Shown: positions 17,368 to 26,163 of the stretch, one piece after another | Position numbering within the stretch: the stretch's first letter is position 1 | Layout: every line of letters starts with the position of its first letter | Assembly (NCBI RefSeq): GCF_007995155.1 | Contig: NZ_CP042593.1 | Span: 3,204,001 to 3,268,000 of the forward strand | Direction: 5' to 3' | DNA length: 64,000 bases | DNA from: Cytobacillus dafuensis | GTDB lineage: Bacteria > Bacillota > Bacilli > Bacillales > Cytobacillaceae | Program-made: the position numbers and the translations under genes | The notes under the pieces: model-generated | Told to the model about the DNA's origin: nothing | Seen by the model: the letters and a program-made list of their open reading frames with translations, nothing else | Database searches by the model: none

Positions 17368-17918
17368 TATTTTCTCAGCGCCTTTTGCAATTGCAAATAT
17401 TGTACCGCATATGCCGTTTTTGCATCGTAAATTTTCTTTTCTTTTAAAAATTGTTCCGCCTCTTCAAGTGTCAGCTCAATTAAATTGACAAATTCGTCTT
17501 CATCAAGTGAAGCTGCATTTTCTTTTTGTACAAGCCCTTTCGCAATATATAAGTGTACAATTTCATCAGCAAATCCCGGAGATGTATAGAAGGAGATAAG
17601 CCAGTCCATTTCCTTGCAATCATAACCTGTTTCTTCTTCCAACTCTCTTTTGGCACATTCAAGCGGATCTTCTCCTGGCTCCAGTTTTCCCGCCGGAATT
17701 TCAACAATTGTTTTTTCAAGCGCTTTTCGATATTGCTCAACCATGACAATTTTTTCGTCATCTGTTAATGCAAGCACAGCAACCGCTCCAGGATGCTTAA
17801 TAATTTCACGCTTGGATGTATTTCCATTCGGCAATTCTACATCCTCTAATTGAAGACTAATCACTTTACCCGTGAATATTTTTTCTATGTTGATCGTTTT
17901 TTCTTCTAGACGACTCAT
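17367..17918 (-). CDS. nudF: ADP-ribose pyrophosphatase
   Basis: Nudix hydrolase of 183 aa that splits ADP-ribose to AMP and ribose-5-phosphate. The Nudix box (GKLEPGEDPLECAKRELEEETGY) lies at about residues 76-98, preceded by the VEQYRKALEKTIVEIPAG segment typical of ADP-ribose enzymes. It is co-transcribed with the downstream endonuclease Q gene, sharing a base. The same pairing is found in B. subtilis (yqkG-yqxK). Confidence 0.95.
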   Translation of the reverse strand: MSRLEEKTINIEKIFTGKVISLQLEDVELPNGNTSKREIIKHPGAVAVLALTDDEKIVMVEQYRKALEKTIVEIPAGKLEPGEDPLECAKRELEEETGYDCKEMDWLISFYTSPGFADEIVHLYIAKGLVQKENAASLDEDEFVNLIELTLEEAEQFLKEKKIYDAKTAYAVQYLQLQKALRK

Positions 17919-17994
17919 AACCTATGCCACTCCTGTTCTATTACGACTATGTGTACTCATACATATTATCATACATTATTTGGGGGAGTATGGG

Positions 17995-18195
17995 ATGAAA
18001 GTATATGTTCACGATAAGGGTGTTACGTTAATAGGAAAAGCTTGGGAGATACAAGCGAAATTGAAGGAATACAGGAAGGATTACCGTTTACTTAAAGATT
18101 GGGTTGATTTGAAAAATACCCCTCATCAAATTAAGCGGATATATTGTGAAAGTAGCGTATATTTATTAAGTGACCGATATAAGAATGAAAAGTAG
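17995..18195 (+). CDS. conserved small hypothetical protein (66 aa)
   Basis: Begins at ATG 17995 behind GGGGGAGTATGGG, giving a 66-residue basic, tyrosine-rich protein (MKVYVHDKGVTLIGKAWEIQ...) with no membrane segment or signal. The frame could extend upstream, but that part runs into the nudF promoter region and is not protein-like. It is divergent from nudF. I do not recognise a named family. A Bacillaceae-1-like repeat begins 60 nt after its stop. Confidence 0.6.
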   Translation: MKVYVHDKGVTLIGKAWEIQAKLKEYRKDYRLLKDWVDLKNTPHQIKRIYCESSVYLLSDRYKNEK

Positions 18196-18256
18196 CTGAT
18201 ATATATATAGTGACCGATATACGCTGTTCATACACGTTTTGAACACGTGAAGATTC

Positions 18257-18482
18257 AATTTATCGCAGATTAACGGGCAGTAAGACCCCCACTTCAAGGA
18301 TTCTCGTATGCAAAGAAGAGTAAGTGGGGGATCAACTGCCCGTAAAGGCCCGACGACGGACACGATGTCCTAGTCAGGCGAAAGCCACAGGACGTGGCGT
18401 TTTGAGCGTGATTGGTTCAACTAACCATCAGTGGGGGATGAAGAAAAACCCCCACTGATGGTTAGTTTCACTTTATTTGTTA
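18257..18482. ncRNA. Bacillaceae-1-like structured repeat, copy 2 (rearranged)
   Basis: Shares with copy 1 the start AATTTATCGCAGATTAACGG, the CCCCCACTT/AAGTGGGGG stem, the ACTGCCCGTAAAGGCCCG link, ATTGGTTCAACTAACCATCAG and the closing CCCCCACTGATGG/TTTCACTTTAT. Here the extra hairpins (18350-18410) sit before ATTGGTTCAAC, not inside the last stem, and the RUCCU hairpin gccac-GTCCT-gtggc reads on the minus strand. It fills the 342-nt gap before yqkF. Confidence 0.55.
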
Positions 18483-18537
18483 TCTGATCCATTCTTTCGT
18501 TAAAATAAGAACAAAAGGATGAAATTGAGGTTGTTTT

Positions 18538-19449
18538 ATGAAAAAAAGACAGTTAGGCAAATCAGATTTATTTGTAAGTGAGCTTGGGCTTGGATGCATG
18601 TCGCTTGGCACAGATGCAAAAAATGCTACAGCCATTATTGAAGCTGCGTTAGAAGAAGGAATTAATTACTTTGATACTGCCGATTTATATGACTTCGGAG
18701 AAAATGAGCAGCTTGTCGGGCAGGCCTTAAAGGGTGTTAGAGATCAAGTTATAATTGCAACAAAGGCTGGAAACCGCTGGAACGAACAGAAGAATGGCTG
18801 GAGCTGGGATCCCTCTAAAAAATATATAAAAGAAGCAGTGAAGGGTAGCTTAAAAAGGCTTGGAACCGACTATATCGATTTATATCAGCTTCATGGCGGA
18901 ACGATTGAGGATCCAATTGAGGATACAATTGAAGCATTTGAAGAGCTAAAGGCTGAGGGATTGATTCGTTATTATGGAATCTCTTCTATCCGTCCAAATG
19001 TTATTCGTGAGTATATAAAAAAATCGAACATTGTGTCTGTTATGATGCAATATAGCCTATTAGACCGCCGACCAGAGGAAGAAATACTGCCGCTTCTTCA
19101 CGAAAAAGGGATCGGTGCCGTTACTAGAGGTCCGCTAGCTAAAGGGATTTTAAGCGGCAAAACGCTTGAGAAATCAGCTAAAAGTGGCTACCAAGATTAT
19201 AACTTTGAAGAATTGCAAGATACTATATCAAAACTTAGGGAAAAACTCACAGATTTACACTCCTTAACAGAAATTGCACTTCAATATAATTTAGCTGATC
19301 CAGCTGTTTCTTCCGTGATTGCAGGTGCCAGCAGTGTAGAACAATTAAAAGAAAACGCAAAGGCAGTTCGTGCCACTCCGCTAACAAAAGATGAGAAAGC
19401 TATCATTCAAGTAATTTCTAAATCAAATCAGTACGATCAGCACCGATAA
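18538..19449 (+). CDS. yqkF: aldo/keto reductase YqkF
   Basis: NADPH-dependent (alpha/beta)8-barrel oxidoreductase of 303 aa. The catalytic tetrad is visible: Asp and Tyr in FDTADLY (near residues 45-51), Lys in ATKAG (near 78) and His in YQLHGG (near 116). The C-terminal cofactor segment SSVIAGASSVEQLKENAKA is present. The natural substrate is unknown. Synteny with yqkE and nudF matches B. subtilis yqkF. It converges on yqkE with a shared terminator. Confidence 0.92.
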   Translation: MKKRQLGKSDLFVSELGLGCMSLGTDAKNATAIIEAALEEGINYFDTADLYDFGENEQLVGQALKGVRDQVIIATKAGNRWNEQKNGWSWDPSKKYIKEAVKGSLKRLGTDYIDLYQLHGGTIEDPIEDTIEAFEELKAEGLIRYYGISSIRPNVIREYIKKSNIVSVMMQYSLLDRRPEEEILPLLHEKGIGAVTRGPLAKGILSGKTLEKSAKSGYQDYNFEELQDTISKLREKLTDLHSLTEIALQYNLADPAVSSVIAGASSVEQLKENAKAVRATPLTKDEKAIIQVISKSNQYDQHR

Positions 19450-19474
19450 TGAATATAGAAGTCGCAAAAAAATT

Positions 19475-19516
19475 AGGGGCTGTAACTAAGTCAATATCGA
19501 CTTAGTTACAGCCCCT
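19475..19516. terminator. bidirectional terminator between yqkF and yqkE
   Basis: A perfect 18-bp stem (475-492 with 499-516, 6-nt loop) flanked by A and T runs lies between two convergent genes. Confidence 0.9.
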
Positions 19517-19522
19517 TTTGTC

Positions 19523-19768
19523 CTATTTATACTCTTTCCAATTCAAATTGCTTTCACCAAGAAGTTCTTCAAAGCTTTTGTTCTTTTCACGCAATCTTCT
19601 TTCCTCTTTCTTGCGCTGTTCTTCCTCTTCCCTTTTTTTATCTTCTTCAGCTTTTAATTCCTGCTTCGTATCTTTTAGCTTTTTCATTAATTCTTGATTT
19701 AGCATATCGCCAAGTGTTATTGGTTTATCCTCTTTTTTAGGCTGGGAAAGCTGCTTTTTCTTTTTCAT
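19523..19768 (-). CDS. yqkE: YqkE family protein (DUF3886)
   Basis: An 81-aa highly charged protein: lysine-rich start, then ITLGDMLNQELMKKLKD, a long glutamate/arginine coiled-coil stretch (residues 38-66) and the C-terminal FEELLGESNLNWKEYK. These end motifs mark the YqkE/DUF3886 family of Bacillaceae, of unknown function. The neighbour yqkF is the same as in B. subtilis. Confidence 0.85.
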   Translation of the reverse strand: MKKKKQLSQPKKEDKPITLGDMLNQELMKKLKDTKQELKAEEDKKREEEEQRKKEERRLREKNKSFEELLGESNLNWKEYK

Positions 19769-19806
19769 TGAAATCCCCTCATAAAATAATGTTGTGAAAT
19801 ATTATA

Positions 19807-20187
19807 TCACTTCTCATTCATAAACTCGAGAAATTCAATGCGGTTTCCAAACGGATCATCAACAAAAAAGCGGTTTCTGCCTTCGATTGGCGGCTCTTCC
19901 TTTATCAGAACTCCTTTTTCTGTCAAGCTGTTGCGCAAAACCGCCAAATTTTCTACCACGAATCCAGGATGTGCTTTTTTGGCAGGAAGAAAGTCTTCTT
20001 GAACTCCGATATGTATTTCCTGATTTCCGCATTTAAACCAACAGCCCCCGCGTTTTAAGAGATTTTCCGGCTTTGGAATTTCCTCAAGACCGAGTATGTT
20101 ACCGAAAAAACCTCTTGCCTGCTCCTCACAGCCTTTTGGTGCGGCTAATTGGATATGATCGATTCCTTTAAAAACAAAACTCATCAT
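19807..20187 (-). CDS. VOC (glyoxalase/bleomycin-resistance fold) family protein
   Basis: A 126-aa single VOC-fold protein. The start FKGIDHIQLAAPKGCEEQARGFF and the end GRNRFFVDDPFGNRIEFLEF carry the expected metal ligands (His in DHIQLA, Glu in IEF), and HIGVQ in the middle supplies another. The activity is not predictable; close families are often annotated glyoxalase. AGGGGG precedes two adjacent ATG codons, and either could be used. Confidence 0.85.
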   Translation of the reverse strand: MMSFVFKGIDHIQLAAPKGCEEQARGFFGNILGLEEIPKPENLLKRGGCWFKCGNQEIHIGVQEDFLPAKKAHPGFVVENLAVLRNSLTEKGVLIKEEPPIEGRNRFFVDDPFGNRIEFLEFMNEK

Positions 20188-20202
20188 ATAGTCCCCCTTA
20201 TT

Positions 20203-20317
20203 AGAAAAACTTGGCGAATGCCTTAGTTTTTCTTATGCGATCTTATTAGCAGATATTTAATTGATAATACACTTTACTTTAGGACGTTAACAAACTTAAA
20301 CTTTCCTATTAGCTTAG
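20203..20317. repeat. degenerate dispersed repeat (GGCGAATGCCTTAGTTTTTCTTATGCGATC family)
   Basis: Homologous by eye to 1673-1782, most clearly in the second half (TTTAGgACGTTAAcAAACTtAAAcTTTCCTA). The first half matches the right arm of the terminator-like palindromes at 29428 and 55156 and the element at 60833. Confidence 0.6.
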
Positions 20318-20371
20318 AAAAGCGAAAGCGCCTTCCTTGGATCTAGACAGTCTCTAACTCGAAAAAATTTA
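20318..20371. repeat. short remnant of the AGAAAAGCG repeat family
   Basis: TTAGAAAAGCGAAAGCGCCTT then TAGACAGTCTCTAACTCGAAAAAATTTA reproduces both ends of the element at 11973 with the middle deleted. Confidence 0.65.
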
Positions 20372-20391
20372 TATTTATTCATTTAAATAGC

Positions 20392-20422
20392 AAAAAGCAC
20401 AGTATTGATTACTGTACTTTTC
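20392..20422 (-). terminator. terminator of the thiolase-scoAB operon
   Basis: AAAAG-ACAGTA arms (393-404) pair with TACTGT-CTTTT (410-421) with one internal mismatch, and T-runs flank the stem, immediately after the scoB stop. Confidence 0.75.
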
Positions 20423-20429
20423 GAGTGAA

Positions 20430-21098
20430 TTAATAGGCTTCTGTTAATACATTCTCGTCCACCAGCAGTTCAGCTTCTGTTGATTGTACTACCTCATCTA
20501 CGGTATAGCCTTTTGCAACCTCAACTAGCTTAAGGCCGGAATCGGTTACATCAATAACAGCTCGTTCTGTGATGATTCGATTAACAACTGATTTTCCTGT
20601 TAATGGAAGTGTGCATTTTTTTAGAATTTTTGAGTCACCGTTTTTGTTCGTATGGTCCATAATGACAATGATTTTCCCTGCACCGTGAACAAGATCCATC
20701 GCGCCGCCCATTCCTTTAATCATCTTGCCTGGAATCATCCAGTTAGCTAGATCACCATTTTCAGAGACTTCCATTCCTCCAAGAATGGCAATATTCACAT
20801 GCGCGCCACGAATCATCGCAAAGGATTCAGCGCTATCAAAATAGGCAGAACCAGGAATAGTTGTAACAGTTTCCTTTCCTGCATTGATTAAATCAGGATC
20901 CACTTCTTCTTTTGAAGGATATGGCCCGATGCCAAGCAAGCCATTCTCTGATTGCAGCACTACTTGCTTATCTTCTGAAATATAATTAGCTACAAGTGTT
21001 GGCATACCAATCCCAAGATTAACATAGAAGCCACTTTCAATTTCCTTTTCAGCACGTCTTGCAATTTTTTCGCGAACAGCTGCTTTATCGTTACTCAT
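20430..21098 (-). CDS. scoB: 3-oxoacid CoA-transferase, subunit B
   Basis: Catalytic subunit of acetoacetate:succinyl-CoA transferase. The active-site glutamate lies in [12 protein letters not shown] (Glu near residue 50), preceded by [29 protein letters not shown] and [15 protein letters not shown] segments complete the family pattern. At 222 aa it pairs with scoA 21 nt upstream. With the thiolase upstream it activates acetoacetate and splits it to acetyl-CoA. Confidence 0.96.
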   Translation of the reverse strand: MSNDKAAVREKIARRAEKEIESGFYVNLGIGMPTLVANYISEDKQVVLQSENGLLGIGPYPSKEEVDPDLINAGKETVTTIPGSAYFDSAESFAMIRGAHVNIAILGGMEVSENGDLANWMIPGKMIKGMGGAMDLVHGAGKIIVIMDHTNKNGDSKILKKCTLPLTGKSVVNRIITERAVIDVTDSGLKLVEVAKGYTVDEVVQSTEAELLVDENVLTEAY

Positions 21099-21119
21099 GG
21101 CAACGTCTCCTTCCTAAAA

Positions 21120-21815
21120 TTACTTTGTTAATGTTAGCCTTTCAATGCGTTTTTCCTGATTTCCCTGAATTAATGATTGAACATAAATGCTTGGCGTATG
21201 AATAAAGTTTGGATCAAGCTCTCCGATTTCATAAAGGGTTTCGACTTCAGCAATTGTTACTTTTCCAGCTGCTGCGATCATTGGGTTAAAGTTTCTAGCC
21301 GTTTTATGATAGACGAGATTCCCCATCTTATCGCCTTTCCAAGCCCTCACTAAACTGAAATCAGCTATTAACGCCTCTTCAAGCAAATATTCTTTTCCAT
21401 TAAAGTATTTTGTTTCTTTTCCTTCTGCAATGGGGGTTCCTACTCCTGCAGGTGTGTAAAAAGCTGGAATACCAGCACCCCCAGCGCGGATTTTTTCTGC
21501 AAGCGTTCCTTGTGGGAGGAGTTCGACTTCAATTTCTCCTGAGAGAACCTGTCTTTCAAACTCTTTATTTTCTCCAACATAGGAGCCTACCATTTTCTTA
21601 ATCTGTTTATTATTTAAAAGCAAGCCAAGGCCCCAATCATCTACACCACAGTTATTTGAAATGACGGTTAAATCTTTGACGCCTTTTTCCACTAAAGCTA
21701 AAATAAGATTTTCTGGTATGCCACAGAGTCCGAATCCGCCTACCATTAAAACAGCGCCATCATGAATATCTTTCACTGCTTCATTAAAGGAAGTACAAAT
21801 CGTTTTCATGTCCAT
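21120..21815 (-). CDS. scoA: 3-oxoacid CoA-transferase, subunit A
   Basis: Partner subunit (231 aa) of the acetoacetate CoA-transferase. [15 protein letters not shown] (near residue 24) is the CoA-binding GGFGxxGxP motif, and the later blocks [16 protein letters not shown] and [18 protein letters not shown] are characteristic. Lies between the thiolase and scoB on one strand. Confidence 0.96.
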   Translation of the reverse strand: MDMKTICTSFNEAVKDIHDGAVLMVGGFGLCGIPENLILALVEKGVKDLTVISNNCGVDDWGLGLLLNNKQIKKMVGSYVGENKEFERQVLSGEIEVELLPQGTLAEKIRAGGAGIPAFYTPAGVGTPIAEGKETKYFNGKEYLLEEALIADFSLVRAWKGDKMGNLVYHKTARNFNPMIAAAGKVTIAEVETLYEIGELDPNFIHTPSIYVQSLIQGNQEKRIERLTLTK

Positions 21816-21873
21816 TCTCCCCTCTCAATTGAGAACGTTTTATTTACTTTATATACTTGCTTCCTATATTGAA

Positions 21874-23061
21874 TTACGCCAGCTCTACAACAGTTGCAAC
21901 ACCTTGACCGCCACCGATACAAAGAGTTGCAAGTCCTTTTTTTGCCTGCCGCTTTTTCATTTCATGAATTAATGTAACAAGGATTCTCGCACCACTTGCA
22001 CCAATCGGATGTCCTAAAGCAATAGCTCCCCCATTAACATTTAAAATTTCTTTATTAAAATGCAGCTCTCTGTCAACAGCAAGTGATTGTGCCGCAAATG
22101 CTTCATTTGCTTCTATTAACTCCATTTCATCTATAGAAACGGATGCCTTTTCAAGGGCTTTTTTCACAGCGCTGACAGGTCCAATCCCCATAATACTTGG
22201 GTCTACTCCTGCACTTGCATTTCCTTTAATCGTGACTAATGGCTGGATGCCCAATTCATCTGCTTTTTTCCTGCTCATTACTATTAGAACTGCAGCTCCG
22301 TCATTAATGCCCGAAGCATTTCCAGCTGTGACACTGCCATCTTTTTTGAATGCCGGACGAAGGGCAGCTAATTTTTCAGCAGTTGTTCCTTTTTTCGGAT
22401 ATTCATCCGTATCAAAGATGATTGGGTCTCCTTTTCTTTGCGGGATTTCAACAGGGACAATCTCATCTTTAAATTTACCCTCTTCAATTGCATTTACTGC
22501 CTTTGCTTGGCTTAAGGCTGCAAATGCATCCTGTTCTTCCCTGCTCAGCTCATATTTTTCACAAAGATTTTCTGCTGTTACACCCATATGATAATCATTG
22601 AATGCACACCAAAGCCCATCAGATATCATCGTGTCAACAAGCTTCTGATCGCCCATTTTAAATCCATTTCGAGCATTTTTTAATATGTATGGTGCTTGGC
22701 TCATATTCTCCATTCCACCAGCGACAACAACATTTGCGTCTCCAGCTAAGATTGCCTGTGTTGCCAAATGGACGGCCTTCAATCCAGATCCGCATACTTT
22801 ATTAATCGTCAAAGCGGAAACGCTTTCAGGGAGTCCTGCTTTAATTGCTGCTTGCCTTGCTGGATTCTGACCAAGTCCAGCCTGCAATACATTCCCTAGA
22901 ATAACTTCATCTACCTCTTCAGGTTTCACCCCCGCTCTTTCAAGTGCTCCTTTAATTGCCACGGCCCCTAATTCTGATGCGGATATATCCTTTAAACTTC
23001 CATTAAAGCTGCCAATTGCTGTTCGGACTGCGCTGACTATTACTACCTCTGTTTGAGTCAT
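21874..23061 (-). CDS. acetyl-CoA C-acetyltransferase (thiolase)
   Basis: Thiolase II of about 395 aa that cleaves acetoacetyl-CoA to two acetyl-CoA or runs in reverse. The acylated cysteine lies in VCGSGLKAV (near residue 88), the histidine in [13 protein letters not shown] (near 350) and the second cysteine in CIGGGQG (near 380). I favour ATG MTQTE (23061), because AGAGGA is 8 nt before it; an ATG three codons earlier abuts that site. First gene of the ketone-body operon, divergent from HMG-CoA lyase. Confidence 0.94.
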   Translation of the reverse strand: MTQTEVVIVSAVRTAIGSFNGSLKDISASELGAVAIKGALERAGVKPEEVDEVILGNVLQAGLGQNPARQAAIKAGLPESVSALTINKVCGSGLKAVHLATQAILAGDANVVVAGGMENMSQAPYILKNARNGFKMGDQKLVDTMISDGLWCAFNDYHMGVTAENLCEKYELSREEQDAFAALSQAKAVNAIEEGKFKDEIVPVEIPQRKGDPIIFDTDEYPKKGTTAEKLAALRPAFKKDGSVTAGNASGINDGAAVLIVMSRKKADELGIQPLVTIKGNASAGVDPSIMGIGPVSAVKKALEKASVSIDEMELIEANEAFAAQSLAVDRELHFNKEILNVNGGAIALGHPIGASGARILVTLIHEMKKRQAKKGLATLCIGGGQGVATVVELA

Positions 23062-23193
23062 CTTACTCATCCTCTCTTGGCTATTTCATCTATAACATTT
23101 TCGAGAAATAACTCAAAAATCCTTTTATTTTGTCAAAATTTCTATAATTCTTGCATTTATAAATACATGAACACTAAAATATAGAAAAGAACA

Positions 23194-23205
23194 GAGCGTT
23201 CGCTC
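23194..23205. promoter_or_regulatory. small dyad in the divergent thiolase / HMG-CoA lyase control region
   Basis: GAGCG-TT-CGCTC is a GC-rich dyad in an otherwise AT-rich 234-nt intergenic region shared by the two divergent promoters. Its position suits an operator for a common regulator, perhaps of TetR type, but the arms are only 5 bp. Confidence 0.3.
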
Positions 23206-23295
23206 AGAATAGTTGAAAACAAGTTCAATATTTTAATAAGGCATTTGTAAAAATGAATTGTACTTCTACTAAACTATGAGATTGGAGAGAGAATC

Positions 23296-24201
23296 ATGAC
23301 GCTTCAAATGCCAGAAAAAGTAACAATCATTGAAGTTGGTCCGCGTGATGGATTACAAAACGAAAAAGCCTTTATCCCAACAAAGATAAAAAAAGATTTT
23401 ATTAAAGGATTAAAGGATGCTGGATTAACTGAAATGGAGCTGACTTCCTTTGTATCACCAAAATGGGTTCCTCAAATGGGAGATGCAGCTGAAATTGTTG
23501 CCGATTGCTTAGATGATCATACCCGAAACATCGTCCTTGCTCCGAATAGAAAAGGAATCGACAGAGTTTATATGACCGATTGTAGTGCCGTTGCTGTTTT
23601 TGTTGGTGTCAGCAATACGTTCAATCAGAAAAATATTAATAAAACGACTCAGGAAAGCATGAATGAGTTAACTACCATTATCAGTGAGTTAAAGGAAAAA
23701 GGATTCTTTGTTCGTGCATGTATTTCAACTGCATTTTACTGTCCTTATGAAGGAAAAATGGAATTAGAGGATACTGTGAGCTTGTGCCGTCAATTTGTAG
23801 AGGCTGGTGCTGATGAGCTAAGTGTGGCCGATACAATTGGAATGGCTGTACCCCTTGAATCCTATGCATTATTCAGCCGTTTGAAAAAAGATTTTCCTTC
23901 CACCCTTATAACTGCTCATTTCCACGACACGAGGAAAATGGCTCTTGCAAATATTTTTGCTGCTTTACAAGTTGGCATAAATCGCTTTGATACTTCAGCT
24001 GGCGGACTAGGCGGATGTCCATTTGCTCCAGGAGCCGCAGGAAATGCTGCTACGGAGGATGTCGTCTACATGCTTGAACGAATGGGAATTGAAACAAGCG
24101 TAAATTTAGAGAAATTAGTCAAAGCCATTGATGTTGTTCAGCCTTATTTATCACGTTCAATTGAAAGCACCTATTATCGACTTCACATACAGAAAGTTTA
24201 A
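23296..24201 (+). CDS. hydroxymethylglutaryl-CoA lyase
   Basis: Splits HMG-CoA to acetoacetate and acetyl-CoA, the last step of leucine breakdown. The DRE-TIM barrel signature is complete: EVGPRDGLQNE (residues 13-23), the metal-binding HFHDTR (near 205) and the catalytic-cysteine loop GLGGCPFAPGAAGNAATED (near 234-252). The 301-aa length is normal for the YngG/MvaB group. Its product feeds the divergently encoded ScoAB and thiolase; no HMG-CoA-forming leucine genes are in this window. Confidence 0.95.
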   Translation: MTLQMPEKVTIIEVGPRDGLQNEKAFIPTKIKKDFIKGLKDAGLTEMELTSFVSPKWVPQMGDAAEIVADCLDDHTRNIVLAPNRKGIDRVYMTDCSAVAVFVGVSNTFNQKNINKTTQESMNELTTIISELKEKGFFVRACISTAFYCPYEGKMELEDTVSLCRQFVEAGADELSVADTIGMAVPLESYALFSRLKKDFPSTLITAHFHDTRKMALANIFAALQVGINRFDTSAGGLGGCPFAPGAAGNAATEDVVYMLERMGIETSVNLEKLVKAIDVVQPYLSRSIESTYYRLHIQKV

Positions 24202-24269
24202 TTATGAATAATCTTGTACTTCTTAATCCATCTTATTAGGTGAAGGAATAAGAAGGGAGATATGAAATT

Positions 24270-24401
24270 ATGAGCCAAAAGCGTGATAAGGGCTTCAGCC
24301 AAAAAGGAAAACCAAACAGCGATACCGTTAATCCAACGATTGCGGCAGAAGAATTAGAAAAAGCGATCCACCCTACAAAACGACAGAACGCTAAGCAATA
24401 A
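24270..24401 (+). CDS. small hydrophilic protein (43 aa), hypothetical
   Basis: ATG 24270 behind AGAAGGGAGA opens a 43-codon frame rich in Lys, Gln and Asn (MSQKRDKGFSQKGKPN... ...HPTKRQNAKQ), closed by a strong terminator. The composition resembles small acid-soluble spore and other minor spore proteins of Bacillaceae, but I do not recognise a specific family. The ribosome site is 11 nt from the ATG, slightly long. Own terminator and tight packing support a real gene. Confidence 0.55.
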   Translation: MSQKRDKGFSQKGKPNSDTVNPTIAAEELEKAIHPTKRQNAKQ

Positions 24402-24428
24402 ACCGCTCTCCCCAGCGGTTTTTTTTAT
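24401..24428 (+). terminator. terminator of the 43-aa gene
   Basis: AACCGCT (401-407) pairs with AGCGGTT (414-420), followed by a T8 tract on the plus strand; it overlaps the stop codon. Confidence 0.9.
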
Positions 24429-24531
24429 TCCTTCATTTTTTATGTAAAGGATCATACTGAAAATGCATTTAATATGTTAAACAGCTTTCAAAATGGTAAA
24501 ATAATAAGAAAAACGTTAGCTCCTTGGGGGG

Positions 24532-25476
24532 ATGAATTTGAAAAGACTACTTAGGCTTACTCGTTATTTCATTTCCTTCATTCTTTTTTTATCATCAATT
24601 GGAATTTATTTTACGAATCGGCTGATGTATATGAGGAAAAAGGAAGATCAATTTATTCTTGAACGTGAAAAGGAAGCTGGCCGGCTTGATCCAATAGAAT
24701 ATGAAAGTCTGCCGAAAAAAGAAGTGCTTGTCCATTCTCCGTTTGGTTACGATCTTAAAATGGTCATTATTGAGCCGTATGAAACGAATCGTTATATTAT
24801 TATTGCTCATGGAGTTACAGAAAACAAAATGAACTCGATTAAGTATATGAATCTTTTTTTGAAGCGCGGATTTAATGCCGTTATTTACGATCATCGCCGT
24901 CACGGGGAGTCTGGAGGAAAAACGACAAGCTTCGGTCATTATGAAAAGTTCGATTTAAAAACGATCGTAGATTGGCTAAAAGAAGAAAAAGGGGCCAACA
25001 TCCTGCTCGGCATTCACGGAGAATCAATGGGTGCAGCAACAATGCTGTTATATGCTGGAATGCTTGAGGATGGAGCAGATTTCTATATTGCTGATTGTCC
25101 CTTTTCCGATTTTAAAGAGCTGCTTGCTTATCAATTAAAATCAGAAATGAAGCTGCCACCAAAGCTCATCCTGCCTGTAGCTGATTTATTTTTGCGCATG
25201 CGACAGAAATACTCGATTAAAAATGTCTCTCCCATCTCCTTTATCGAAAATATACAAAAGCCCATTTTATTTATTCATAGCAAAAAAGATGATTTTATTT
25301 TACCATCCATGTCTCAAGATTTATATGAACGAAAAATAGGGCCAAAAAAGATTTACTTAGCTACAAATGGTGTTCATGCCCAATCATTGAATGAAAACCC
25401 CAATGATTATGAAAAATCGATTGATGAGTTTTTAAGGGAATTTGTTTATCCTGTTCACCAAGAATTCACTAACTAA
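24532..25476 (+). CDS. yqkD: alpha/beta hydrolase YqkD
   Basis: Membrane-anchored serine hydrolase of 314 aa. An N-terminal helix (residues 12-30) is followed by an alpha/beta hydrolase domain: IIAHGVTENK oxyanion strand near 87, YDHRRHGESGG near 121, the nucleophile elbow GIHGESMGA near 160, Asp in HSKKDDF near 250 and His in NGVHAQS near 283. The substrate is unknown. GGGGGG touches the ATG, so the true start may be TTG two codons on (24538). Matches yqkD in B. subtilis order. Confidence 0.92.
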   Translation: MNLKRLLRLTRYFISFILFLSSIGIYFTNRLMYMRKKEDQFILEREKEAGRLDPIEYESLPKKEVLVHSPFGYDLKMVIIEPYETNRYIIIAHGVTENKMNSIKYMNLFLKRGFNAVIYDHRRHGESGGKTTSFGHYEKFDLKTIVDWLKEEKGANILLGIHGESMGAATMLLYAGMLEDGADFYIADCPFSDFKELLAYQLKSEMKLPPKLILPVADLFLRMRQKYSIKNVSPISFIENIQKPILFIHSKKDDFILPSMSQDLYERKIGPKKIYLATNGVHAQSLNENPNDYEKSIDEFLREFVYPVHQEFTN

Positions 25477-25478
25477 AT

Positions 25479-25498
25479 AGGCCTGGTCTGCCAGGCCT
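25479..25498. terminator. bidirectional terminator between yqkD and the lipoprotein gene
   Basis: GGCCTGG pairs with CCAGGCC around a 4-nt loop, with TTTTATT following on plus; convergent genes flank it. Confidence 0.85.
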
Positions 25499-25502
25499 TT
25501 TA

Positions 25503-26039
25503 TTATTCTAGATTATCACCCATTGCCTTTCCATCACTCGAAAGTCCTCTCGCAATTTCGTAATCCCCCAACTTAAAAAAGTAGCGCCCGCTTCCTTTTT
25601 CAATGATGTGAGACTTCTCCAGCTTTTCATCCTTCCCAGATACCTCAACAGATTTTATATCCTTACTTTCAATCTTCCCGTAGATGACAGGAATCCGATT
25701 TTCTAAATTCCCTTTATGATCATAATCGTAAAATACATCAGTATAAGTAGTCAGCAGTTCATTTTCCTCATGCTCCCAATGATTATGTCCAGCGTTTTCC
25801 CATCCGTCTTCATCATTTCCTTTTAAAAAAGCAACTGTGATAGCATCAAATTCTCCATGTTTATTTTTCTGGCGCGTGGCATATAGGAGAATGACTCCAT
25901 CTTTCACTTTTTCTGTATGAATAACTTCCTGTACATTAAACGGAATATCTTCCTTAATTACCTTATTCATTGGCACCGGCCTACAAGCTACCAATAATAA
26001 GGCACACATCATTAAAAGGGCCATCACTTTCTTTTCCAC
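25503..26039 (-). CDS. putative lipoprotein, unknown function
   Basis: A 178-aa protein with a lipoprotein signal: KK, a hydrophobic run (VMALLMMCALLL) and lipobox LVAC with the lipidated Cys at residue 19. The exported part has no motif I recognise; it is acidic and beta-rich, with a repeated tyrosine/aspartate segment (TDVFYDYDHKGNLENR). Expected on the outer face of the membrane. It is separated by 124 nt from the next gene and is probably transcribed alone. Confidence 0.75.
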   Translation of the reverse strand: MEKKVMALLMMCALLLVACRPVPMNKVIKEDIPFNVQEVIHTEKVKDGVILLYATRQKNKHGEFDAITVAFLKGNDEDGWENAGHNHWEHEENELLTTYTDVFYDYDHKGNLENRIPVIYGKIESKDIKSVEVSGKDEKLEKSHIIEKGSGRYFFKLGDYEIARGLSSDGKAMGDNLE

Positions 26040-26163
26040 GCTGCTCCCTCCGCTTCACTGACATCTTTACCATTAAATGTTAGCATCGAAAGGAACATGC
26101 ATTTTTTTTGAATTTCAGATCAAAAGGAATATTTACTATAAATAAATTAGAAGACAAGATGAA

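Noticed and set aside
20430..24201. Solventogenic or butyrate operon
   Set aside because: No butyrate kinase, acetoacetate decarboxylase or alcohol dehydrogenase; the genes fit acetoacetate and leucine-tail breakdown.
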